Source: DASUPK01 sp963695805 (GTDB lineage Bacteria > Actinomycetota > Thermoleophilia > Solirubrobacterales > 70-9). Taken from it: DNA of 64,000 nucleotides. Location of the stretch: positions 62,001 through 126,000 of the forward strand of contig CAVOHV010000006.1 in the NCBI GenBank assembly GCA_963695805.1, read 5' to 3'. The translations under genes and the position numbers were made by a program. This document shows positions 33,911 to 40,732 of the stretch, piece after piece (the stretch's first letter is position 1; the number at the start of each line of letters is the position of its first letter). The notes below the pieces were generated by a model, which was given only the letters and a program-made list of their open reading frames with translations, ran no database searches and was not told the origin of the DNA.

Positions 33911-34876
33911 ATGGTGAATAGCGATCGTCCCCTGATTGTCATCGCTCGGGTCCTCCTGCCGGCAGGGCTCGACCCACTGCGGGAGCGATACGAGGTCAGG
34001 GAGGGAGGTCTCGAGGCGACCCGGGAGGACATCCTCGCCATCGCCTCCGGCGCGAGCGCCTTGGTAGCCGACCCGAGCGTCCCCGTCGATCCCGAGCTGC
34101 TCGACGCCTGCGGCGACGGCCTGCGGGTGGTCGCCAACTTCGCGGTGGGCTACGACAACGTCGACCTCGAGGCCTGCCGACAGCGGGGGGTGGCAGTCAC
34201 CAACACGCCCGACGTGCTCACAGAGGCGACCGCGGAGCTGGCCCTCGCACTCACTCTCGCCGCCGCACGCCGGATGAGCGACGCCGAGCGGGACCTGCGC
34301 GCCGGCGTCTGGCGCGGTTGGGACCCGGCCGCCTACCGCGGCATCGAGATCGCGGACTCCACCGTCGGCGTCGTCGGCCTGGGGAGGATCGGCCACCGCT
34401 ACGCGCGCCTGGCCCACGGTCTGGGAGCGAGGATCGCCTACGCGGGACCATCTCCCAAGCCGGAGGCGGAGAGCGAGCTCGGCGCCCGCCTGCTCGATCT
34501 CGACGAACTGCTCGAGGGCTCCGACGTGGTCAGCCTGCACGCCCCAGCCATCCCGGAAACCCGCGGGCTGATCGGAGCACGCGAGCTCGAGCTGATCGGT
34601 TCCGACGGCGTGCTGGTCAACACCTCGCGGGGTCCACTCGTCGATTCCGAGGCCGTGGCAGCGGCGCTCGAGAGCGGGATGCTCGGCGCGGCCGGCCTGG
34701 ACGTCTACGACGGCGAGCCGCACGTCCCGGAGGCATTGCTCAACGCGCCACGCTGCGTCCTGCTGCCGCACATCGGCTCGGCCACGGTGCCCGCCCGCGA
34801 CGGGATGGCCCGAGCGGCGGCCGACAACGTGATCGCGGTCCTCGAGGGGCGGGACCCGCCCAGCCGGGTGATCTAG
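33911..34876 (+). CDS. D-2-hydroxyacid dehydrogenase (glyoxylate/hydroxypyruvate reductase type)
   Basis: 321 aa from ATG 33911; a GTG 3 nt upstream is possible. NAD(P)-dependent 2-hydroxyacid dehydrogenase: FAVGYDNVDLEACRQRGVAV (substrate domain), VGVVGLGRIGHRYARLAHGL (GxGxxG), LVNTSRGPLVDSEAV (catalytic Arg region NxxRG), GLDVYDGEP (Glu) and LLPHIGSAT with the catalytic His. This fits reduction of glyoxylate, hydroxypyruvate or a related keto acid; the sequence does not decide between them. The end overlaps the convergent membrane hydroxylase gene by 4 nt. Confidence 0.87.
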   Translation: MVNSDRPLIVIARVLLPAGLDPLRERYEVREGGLEATREDILAIASGASALVADPSVPVDPELLDACGDGLRVVANFAVGYDNVDLEACRQRGVAVTNTPDVLTEATAELALALTLAAARRMSDAERDLRAGVWRGWDPAAYRGIEIADSTVGVVGLGRIGHRYARLAHGLGARIAYAGPSPKPEAESELGARLLDLDELLEGSDVVSLHAPAIPETRGLIGARELELIGSDGVLVNTSRGPLVDSEAVAAALESGMLGAAGLDVYDGEPHVPEALLNAPRCVLLPHIGSATVPARDGMARAAADNVIAVLEGRDPPSRVI

Positions 34877-35532
34877 CTGGAGGAGCCCGGTTCGCCGTTC
34901 TCGCCTGGCCCGGCCTTCCGGGTTCGCGGCAGCGTTCCCATGATCGCGTCCCAGAGCGGCGAGGAAACTCCGAAGCCGTAGCGGTGGTCCTGGAAGTGAT
35001 GGCGCATGTGGTGGGTGCGCAGCCTCTTCCCGAAGTTGGTTCTCGGCACGTGATGGTGCAGGTGGTAGTGCATGTAGTCGTAGCTCAGGTACCCGAGGAT
35101 GAACCCGGCGAACGCGGGGAAGGCGTGGGGTGTCCCGAAGGCGAGCACGTAGAGACCGAGGAAGAGCGCCGCGAGGGGGACGCTGACGGCGGGGGGCATG
35201 ACCAGCCGCATCGCGTCGTTCGGATGGTCGTGGTGGACGCCGTGGATGATGAAGTGAATGCGGTCGCCGCCGCGGAACTTCGGCTCCCAGTGGAAGAGCA
35301 GACGGTGGAGCCAGTACTCGGTCAGCGTCCAGATGGCGACGCCGATGATGAAGAAGAGGACCGCGGTCCCGACCGAGAGGCCGCGGTCGATCCCGAGCCA
35401 GACGCCGCCGACCACGATCGGTACGAAGATGACCGCCGGGATCGCAGGATGGACGCGGGAGAAGAAGTCGAGGAACCGGCTCTCGAACATCGGCGGCGAG
35501 GCCGAGAGCTGGGCTGTCCGCTCGTGTGCCAT
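34873..35532 (-). CDS. Fatty acid hydroxylase / sterol desaturase superfamily membrane protein
   Basis: 219 aa with four hydrophobic segments. The histidine clusters of the superfamily's diiron site are complete: HRLLFH (HxxxxH), HGVHHDHP (HxxHH), HYHLHHH and THHMRHHF. The enzymes are membrane oxygenases that hydroxylate or desaturate lipids, fatty acids or carotenoids. The compact length and motif spacing resemble fatty acid 2-hydroxylase-like proteins. The first segment begins after MAHERTAQLSASPPMFESRF. It is a single gene; substrate unknown. Confidence 0.85.
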   Translation of the reverse strand: MAHERTAQLSASPPMFESRFLDFFSRVHPAIPAVIFVPIVVGGVWLGIDRGLSVGTAVLFFIIGVAIWTLTEYWLHRLLFHWEPKFRGGDRIHFIIHGVHHDHPNDAMRLVMPPAVSVPLAALFLGLYVLAFGTPHAFPAFAGFILGYLSYDYMHYHLHHHVPRTNFGKRLRTHHMRHHFQDHRYGFGVSSPLWDAIMGTLPRTRKAGPGENGEPGSSS

Positions 35533-35713
35533 CGGCGCTGATCTTAGCGAGAGGCCTTCAAGGGCCCGGGGTTTTCGGTGCTAGCGAAACTCGTGACCAA
35601 GTGGTGAAAAAAGAAGAGCGCCATTTGCGGAAACGCGCCTGACGAGCGTGAGTGCAGGTGCCATGATGGCCGCGGTCGCCGGAACTCTGAGGCCGGGGCC
35701 GGAGATCGGAGAG

Positions 35714-35732
35714 CGGGGCCCCCAGGGCCCCG
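35714..35732 (+). promoter_or_regulatory. GC-only hairpin in the leader of the Cys-rich gene
   Basis: CGGGGCCC (35714-35721), loop CCA, GGGCCCCG (35725-35732): 8 bp, all G/C. It lies 34 nt before the TTG start at 35766 in a 233-nt gap that otherwise holds no gene. Near 35600 is a locally A-rich stretch (GTGGTGAAAAAAGAAGAG) that may be part of a promoter. An attenuator or mRNA-stabilising role is possible. Confidence 0.35.
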
Positions 35733-35765
35733 GGGAGAACCAGACGAGAGAGGATCGGGAGAGCC

Positions 35766-35975
35766 TTGGCCGATGGTCGAGCACGCAATGCTGCGGTGAG
35801 CTGCGAGGACTGCTTCTTCCGGCGCCGGAGCCTCTGCGCCCTCGGCCTCGACTCCCCTTGCCCCACCTTCCGGCCGGATACGCCCGACGGGCTCGTGCCC
35901 CCTCGCCAGCCGGCGCTGCTCATGCGGGATAGAGCAGAGCTCCCCGTAGGGCACGTCGCAGTGCAGGCTGCGTAG
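35766..35975 (+). CDS. Small Cys-rich protein (probable zinc-binding)
   Basis: 69 aa, TTG start with GGGAGAG just upstream; GTG 35796 is an alternative. The core CEDCFFRRRSLCAL...PCPTFRP has CxxC plus two further cysteines, and the end LVPPRQPALLMR is a proline-rich tail. I recognise this as a type of small actinobacterial hypothetical protein (CxxC...C...CPTFRP...LVPPRQP) without known function. Four Cys suggest a zinc or iron site. It is upstream of a metallo-hydrolase but separated by 45 nt. Confidence 0.6.
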   Translation: MADGRARNAAVSCEDCFFRRRSLCALGLDSPCPTFRPDTPDGLVPPRQPALLMRDRAELPVGHVAVQAA

Positions 35976-36020
35976 GCCCAAACCCGGTTACAGTCCCCGC
36001 GGGGCTATGGGACCCTCGCC

Positions 36021-36812
36021 TTGAGAATCACCGTCCTCGGCAAGTCGCCCTCCTGGCAAGACGCCGGAGGGGCGTGCAGCGGCTATCTGATCGAGACCGA
36101 CGAGACGAAGGTCCTGCTCGACTGCGGCAACGGTGTGTTCGGCAAGCTCCGGGAGCGGATCGACTACACCGATCTGGACGGGGTGATCATCTCCCACCTC
36201 CACGCCGATCACTTCCTCGATCTCGTCCCCTACTCATACGCGCTGATCTACGCGCCCCGGCAGCAGCCAGTTGCGGTCCACACCTGGGAGGGCACCGATG
36301 AGCCGGCCCGTCCGCGTCTCGTCGCGCCGCCCGGCGCGACGGAGACCTTCCGACAGGTGGTGGGCGCGTGGGGCAATGACGATCTGATCGAGAGTGCATT
36401 CCGGATCGAGGAGTACGAGCGGGGCGACACCGTCGAGGTCGGCGACATCCGCGCAACCTTCCACCCGGTGCCCCACTTCGTCGAGACGTTCGCCGTCCGG
36501 ATCAGCTCCGACGGCAGCGGCGATCTCGTCTACAGCGCGGACACCCGTCCCGGAGAAGAGATCGTCGCGGCCGCCAAGGACGCCGACCTGCTGTTCATCG
36601 AGGGGACGCTGCCGCGCCCGGAGCGGACCGGCAACCGCGGACACCTCACCCCCGAGGAGGCCGGTAGCCACGCCAAGGCCGCCGGCGCCAAGCGGGTGGT
36701 GATCACCCACATTTCCGACGAGCTCGGGGACGAGTGGGCTCTGGAGGAGGCCGAGCGCGGCTTCGGCGGGCCGGTGGAGATTGCCCGCGAGGGCGCGGTG
36801 TACGAAGTGTGA
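36021..36812 (+). CDS. MBL-fold metallo-hydrolase (RNase Z-like)
   Basis: 263 aa, TTG start. Metallo-beta-lactamase fold with the HxHxDH motif in ISHLHADHFLDL and further ligands in HPVPHFVETF (His), YSADTRPGEE (Asp) and VITHISDE (His). Overall layout (MRITVLGKSPSWQDAGGACS at the start, TGNRGHLTPEEAGSHAKAA near the end) resembles the ElaC/RNase Z and cyclic-phosphodiesterase-like branch. It could process tRNA 3' ends or cleave a phosphodiester; not decided here. It has no exosite arm of the long RNase Z form. It is followed by repeat E and Hsp20. Confidence 0.82.
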   Translation: MRITVLGKSPSWQDAGGACSGYLIETDETKVLLDCGNGVFGKLRERIDYTDLDGVIISHLHADHFLDLVPYSYALIYAPRQQPVAVHTWEGTDEPARPRLVAPPGATETFRQVVGAWGNDDLIESAFRIEEYERGDTVEVGDIRATFHPVPHFVETFAVRISSDGSGDLVYSADTRPGEEIVAAAKDADLLFIEGTLPRPERTGNRGHLTPEEAGSHAKAAGAKRVVITHISDELGDEWALEEAERGFGGPVEIAREGAVYEV

Positions 36813-36841
36813 GGGCGCGCCGCGGCCGAAGGCGAGGCGCT

Positions 36842-36874
36842 TATGGGAGGGCGCGCGAAAGCGCGACCCGTTCA
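36842..36874 (+). repeat. 33-nt GNRA-hairpin repeat, copy E
   Basis: TATGGGAGGGCGCGCG then AAAGCGCGACCCGTTCA. Hairpin GCGC-GAAA-GCGC with GGG/CCC outside. Identical to copy F (29829) except three positions, one being the N of the GNRA loop (A versus C). It lies 34 nt upstream of the Hsp20 start and 30 nt after the metallo-hydrolase stop. Confidence 0.5.
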
Positions 36875-36907
36875 ATGGCGAAGCCGTCCCTAGGTACCCT
36901 GTCCGGA

Positions 36908-37366
36908 ATGACCAGCCAGCGCGATCCATTCGCGGACTTCGCCCGGATGCGCCGGGAGATGGACGAGCTGCTCGGTGACTTCTGGGACCAGGCCGGTTAC
37001 CGCCAGCGCCGCCCGATCGCGGCGTTCGTCCCCAGGGTCGACGTCTACTACTGCGGCGAGGACGCCCCGGAGAAGGCGATCGTCAAGGTCGAGCTGCCGG
37101 GGATCGAGCTGGACGCGGTCAACCTCGAGGTAACGGGCCGGACTCTCGTGATCAGCGGGGAGCGCCCGGTCCGCGAGACCGAGGGCCGGACCTACCAGCA
37201 GGTCGAGCTTCCCTCCGGCCCCTTCCGGCGCGTTGTCGAGCTCTCCGTCGATGTCGACGCGGAGCGGGCGCAGGCCACCTATGAGGACGGAATCCTCAGG
37301 GTGGCGCTGCCGACGCGCTTGCCGCGGGCGGCCCGCCGGGTCCCGATCGACCGGCCCGCCGAGTAG
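36908..37366 (+). CDS. Hsp20 / alpha-crystallin small heat-shock protein
   Basis: 152 aa from ATG 36908; ATG 36874 in frame would add 11 residues. N-terminal DPFADFARMRREMDELLGDF is the usual amphipathic start of bacterial Hsp20. The alpha-crystallin domain runs from about residue 38: FVPRVDVYYCGEDAPEKAIV, KVELPGIELDAVNLEVTGRT, LVISGERP and YEDGILRVALP (the GVL/GILRV signature). The C-terminal tail RRVPI has an I-x-I-like element. A holdase that binds unfolding proteins. It stands 30 nt before the first Lon gene, so chaperone and protease are probably co-transcribed. Confidence 0.9.
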   Translation: MTSQRDPFADFARMRREMDELLGDFWDQAGYRQRRPIAAFVPRVDVYYCGEDAPEKAIVKVELPGIELDAVNLEVTGRTLVISGERPVRETEGRTYQQVELPSGPFRRVVELSVDVDAERAQATYEDGILRVALPTRLPRAARRVPIDRPAE

Positions 37367-37396
37367 CGGACCCGCCCGGCGGGAAGGGCACTGACG

Positions 37397-39841
37397 ATGG
37401 CCGATGTCGAGACCCCCCAGCTGGAGGTCGTGGAGATCCCGGACGTCGAGGAGGCGGCCGGGCGGACAGAGCCGCTGCCGGATGCCCTGCCGATTCTCCC
37501 GCTGAGGGAGACGGTCACCTATCCCGACACCCTGACGCCGCTCGCGGTCGGCCAGGAGCGCTCGATCAACCTCGTCAACGACGTCCTCTCCGGCAACCGG
37601 ATGCTCGCAATGGTCGCTTCGCGGGACCCCGAGAACGACGCGCCCGGGCCCGACGACCTCTACGGCGTCGGCGTCGCCGGGACCGTCGCCCGGATGATGA
37701 AGGTGCCCGACGGCACCCTTCGCATCCTGGTCCAGGGCGCCGAGCGGATCAGCATCGGCGACTACGTGAGCGAGGAGCCCTACCTGGTGGCGCGGATCGA
37801 GGCCATGCCAGACGTGCTCGAGCCCTCGACCGAGCTCGAGGCGCTCACCCGCAACGTCCAGAGCACCTTCAGCCAGATCATCGAGGCGATCCCGTATCTG
37901 CCTGAGGAGCTCCAGTTGGCCGTCGCCAACCTCGACGAGCCCGCTGCTCTCTCCCACCTGATCTCCGGCGCCCTGCGCATCTCGACCGAGGAGAAGCAGG
38001 AGCTGCTCGAGACCGTCGACGTCACCCGCCGGCTGCGCCGCCTCTCGCAGATCCTCACCCGGGAGCTCGAGGTGGTGCAGCTCGGCTCCAAGATTCAGTC
38101 ACAGGTCGAGTCCGAGATCGACAAGGGGCAGCGCGAGTATTTCCTCCGCCAGCAGCTGAAGGCGATCCAGGAGGAGCTCGGGGAAGAGGACGAACAGCAG
38201 GCCGAGATCAACGAGCTTCGCGAGCGGATCGAGGCGGCCGGCCTGCCCGAGGACGCGCAGAAGGCCGCCGAGCGCGAGCTCTCCCGGCTGGAGAAGCTGC
38301 CGCCCGTCGCGGCCGAGTACGGGGTGATCCGGAGCTACCTCGAGTGGCTGGTCGATCTGCCCTGGTCCAAGGAGACAGATGACAACCTCGACATCGCCCA
38401 CGCGCGCGAGGTCCTCGACGAGGACCACTACGACCTCGAGGAGGTCAAGGACCGGATCCTCGAGTACCTGGCCGTCCGCAAGCTGAATCCCGAATCGCCG
38501 GGCCCGATCCTCTGCTTCGTCGGACCGCCCGGGGTCGGGAAGACGAGCCTCGGCCGCTCGATCGCCCGCGCCCTCGGCCGCGAGTTCGAGCGGATCTCGG
38601 TCGGAGGCGTCCGCGACGAGGCCGAGATCCGCGGTCACCGCCGCACCTACATCGGGGCGCTGCCCGGGACGATCATCCGCGCCCTCCGTGACGCCGGCAC
38701 CAGGAACCCAGTCTTCATGATCGACGAGATCGACAAGATGGGCACGGACTACTTCGGGGACCCATCCAGCGCGATGCTCGAGGTGCTCGACCCGGCCCAG
38801 AACTCGACCTTCCGGGACCACTACCTCGACCTGCCGTTCGATCTCTCCGAGGTCCTCTTCATCGCGACGGCGAACATCCTCGACACGATCCCGCTTCCCC
38901 TCCAGGACCGGATGGAGGTGATCAATCTCGCGGGCTACACGGTCGAGGAGAAGCTGCACATCGCCAAGCGCTACCTGGTCCCGCGCCAGCTGTCGGCCAA
39001 CGGGCTGAAGGCCTCACAGATCGAGTTCGCCGACCCGGCGCTGTCCGCGATCATCGAGGAATACACGCGTGAGGCCGGCGTCCGTAACCTCGAGCGCCAG
39101 ATCGGCACGATCTGCCGCAAGGTTGCCCGCCAGGTCGCCGAGGGCAATGCGAAGGGAAAGGTGCGTATCTCGGCCAAGCGTGCTCGCGAGCTGCTCGGCA
39201 AGCGCCGCTTCTTCTCCGAGACGCGCCGCCGGACCAAGGACCCGGGCGTGGCGACGGGCCTCGCCTGGACGCCGGTGGGCGGCGAGGTCCTCTTCGTCGA
39301 GGCGACGGCGGTTCCCGGCTCGGGCAAGCTGACGATCACCGGCCAGCTCGGCGAGGTGATGAGGGAGTCGGCGCAGGCGGCGCTCTCCTGGGTTCGCGCC
39401 CACGCCAAGGACATCAACCCCGACCTGCCCGACGACTGGTTCGCCGAGCACGACCTCCACGTGCACGTCCCGGCCGGCGCGGTGCCGAAGGACGGCCCCT
39501 CGGCCGGCGTCGCGATGGCGACCGCGCTCGCCTCACTGATCTCGAACCGACCGGTCCGTAATGACGTCGCGATGACCGGCGAGATCACGCTCACCGGCCA
39601 GGTCCTGCCGATCGGCGGGCTCAAGGAGAAGTCACTGGCAGCCCAGCGGGCCGGGATCAAGCAGGTGATCGTGCCGGACCGCAACGAGGGCGACGTCGAG
39701 GAGATCTCCGTGGAGGAGCGGCGAGGGCTCGAGTTCATCTACGCCGACGACATAGGCGATGCGCTGAAAACCGCGCTCGAGGCCGACGGGAAGAGGCCGA
39801 GGTCGGCGTCGAAGCCGGCTGGAAAAGCTCCGAGCGGGTAG
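37397..39841 (+). CDS. lon: ATP-dependent Lon protease (copy 1)
   Basis: 814 aa. N-terminal LAN domain (PLPDALPILPLRETVTYPDT), central coiled region (KGQREYFLRQQLKAIQEELG), AAA+ module with GPPGVGKTSLGRSIARAL (Walker A) and FMIDEIDK (Walker B), and the P domain with the Ser-Lys dyad: PKDGPSAGV (S702) and GGLKEKSLAA (K745). Soluble cytoplasmic protease for damaged proteins; length and all motifs are those of bacterial LonA. It follows Hsp20 by 30 nt and precedes the small membrane protein at 39880. Confidence 0.95.
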   Translation: MADVETPQLEVVEIPDVEEAAGRTEPLPDALPILPLRETVTYPDTLTPLAVGQERSINLVNDVLSGNRMLAMVASRDPENDAPGPDDLYGVGVAGTVARMMKVPDGTLRILVQGAERISIGDYVSEEPYLVARIEAMPDVLEPSTELEALTRNVQSTFSQIIEAIPYLPEELQLAVANLDEPAALSHLISGALRISTEEKQELLETVDVTRRLRRLSQILTRELEVVQLGSKIQSQVESEIDKGQREYFLRQQLKAIQEELGEEDEQQAEINELRERIEAAGLPEDAQKAAERELSRLEKLPPVAAEYGVIRSYLEWLVDLPWSKETDDNLDIAHAREVLDEDHYDLEEVKDRILEYLAVRKLNPESPGPILCFVGPPGVGKTSLGRSIARALGREFERISVGGVRDEAEIRGHRRTYIGALPGTIIRALRDAGTRNPVFMIDEIDKMGTDYFGDPSSAMLEVLDPAQNSTFRDHYLDLPFDLSEVLFIATANILDTIPLPLQDRMEVINLAGYTVEEKLHIAKRYLVPRQLSANGLKASQIEFADPALSAIIEEYTREAGVRNLERQIGTICRKVARQVAEGNAKGKVRISAKRARELLGKRRFFSETRRRTKDPGVATGLAWTPVGGEVLFVEATAVPGSGKLTITGQLGEVMRESAQAALSWVRAHAKDINPDLPDDWFAEHDLHVHVPAGAVPKDGPSAGVAMATALASLISNRPVRNDVAMTGEITLTGQVLPIGGLKEKSLAAQRAGIKQVIVPDRNEGDVEEISVEERRGLEFIYADDIGDALKTALEADGKRPRSASKPAGKAPSG

Positions 39842-39879
39842 TCTGCATCTGCACCCTGGAAAACGAGCTGAGGAGACCC

Positions 39880-40329
39880 ATGGGGGCACAAAGCAGAAGC
39901 GCGAAGGCCGGAGACGCCGCAAGGTCCGTCGCGTCCAACCCCTACGTGCGGCGGCTGATCGAGGATGCGGAGCTTCGAGAGAACATCCGCATCGCGTTCG
40001 AAGCGGCCAAGGGCGCGTACGCGCGGATGTCGAACGGAAAGGGCCCAGCGACGGCCCTGATGGACGACAAGAAGGTTCACCGCGATCTGCGCCAGGCGGC
40101 CGAGTCTCTGAGGGATGCTTCACAGCAGCTGCGCGGCAAGAGGACAGGTCGCCGGTTCGGGCTCGGAAAGGCCCTGCTCGTGGCAATCCTCGGCGCGGCT
40201 CTTGTTCTCATTCTGAGCGAGGACGCGCGCAAGATGGTGCTGGACAAGCTGTTCGGCGCGGAGGAGGAATTCGAGTACACCTCGACCACCACCCCGGCGC
40301 CTGACACCGAGACAGTTCCAAGCGCCTGA
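39880..40329 (+). CDS. Small single-pass membrane protein, unknown function
   Basis: 149 aa, starting MGAQSRSAKAGDAARSVASN with AGGAGA upstream. A helical cytoplasmic part (AELRENIRIAFEAAKGAYAR, HRDLRQAAESLRDASQQLRG), one transmembrane segment (ALLVAILGAALVLILS, about residues 106-122), and a Thr/Pro-rich outer tail (EYTSTTTPAPDTETVP). No family recognised. It follows lon by 38 nt and is followed by two terminator hairpins, so it ends this operon. Confidence 0.6.
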   Translation: MGAQSRSAKAGDAARSVASNPYVRRLIEDAELRENIRIAFEAAKGAYARMSNGKGPATALMDDKKVHRDLRQAAESLRDASQQLRGKRTGRRFGLGKALLVAILGAALVLILSEDARKMVLDKLFGAEEEFEYTSTTTPAPDTETVPSA

Positions 40330-40351
40330 CGGCGCCAGTCACCGGTTTCAT

Positions 40352-40383
40352 CGAGGGCGCCTTCTGGGCGCCCTCGCTTTTTT
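40352..40383 (+). terminator. Rho-independent terminator
   Basis: CGAGGGCGCC (40352-40361), loop TTCTG, GGCGCCCTCG (40367-40376), then CTTTTTT. A perfect 10-bp stem with a T tract, 22 nt after the stop of the 39880 gene. It is the clearest classical terminator in the window. Confidence 0.88.
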
Positions 40384-40418
40384 GAGGGCGCCCAGTCGCG
40401 CTGGGCCCTCTTTCATTT
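40384..40418 (+). terminator. Second, bulged terminator hairpin
   Basis: GAGGG-cg-CCCAG (40384-40395), loop TCGCG, CTGGGCCCTC (40401-40410), then TTTCATTT. The stem shares GAGGGCGCC with the preceding hairpin. It stands between the first terminator and the stop of the convergent HxlR gene, so it could back up termination on either strand. Confidence 0.65.
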
Positions 40419-40420
40419 GA

Positions 40421-40732
40421 TCAGCGGTTCTGCAACAGGCCGGACACGGCCGTAGCCAACCGCCTGCCCTTGACCGTCAGCCGGTACTCGGCGTGCGGCG
40501 GGCGGCCGGGGACGAGTTGCCGCTCGACGATCCCGGCGGCCTCGAGGTGCTCGAGCCGGTCCGAGAGGGTCGTGGGCGAGATCCCGGGAAGCGACTGGCG
40601 GAACTCGTTGAAACGGGCTGCGCCGCTGGCGCAGGCATAGATCGTGCCCAACGTCCAGCGGCGCTCCAGCAGTTTCGCCACAGAGCGAAGCTCGGAGGGG
40701 ACCGGCGAGCAGCTACGACACCGGGGCGACAT
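40421..40732 (-). CDS. HxlR-type winged-helix regulator
   Basis: 103 aa. It starts MSPRCRSCSPVPSELRSVAK; a short Cys-rich N terminus then LLERRWTLGTIYACASGAAR, FNEFRQSLPGISPTTLSDRL, EHLEAAGIVERQLVPGRPPH and AEYRLTVKGRRL: the HxlR helix-turn-helix and wing (WTL..I...G..RF.E....PGIS...L..RL..L...GIV.R). It overlaps the end of the Lon copy 2 gene by 20 nt in the same direction, so both are on one transcript. HxlR proteins often respond to oxidants or metabolites; the CxxC at the start could be a redox switch. Confidence 0.82.
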   Translation of the reverse strand: MSPRCRSCSPVPSELRSVAKLLERRWTLGTIYACASGAARFNEFRQSLPGISPTTLSDRLEHLEAAGIVERQLVPGRPPHAEYRLTVKGRRLATAVSGLLQNR

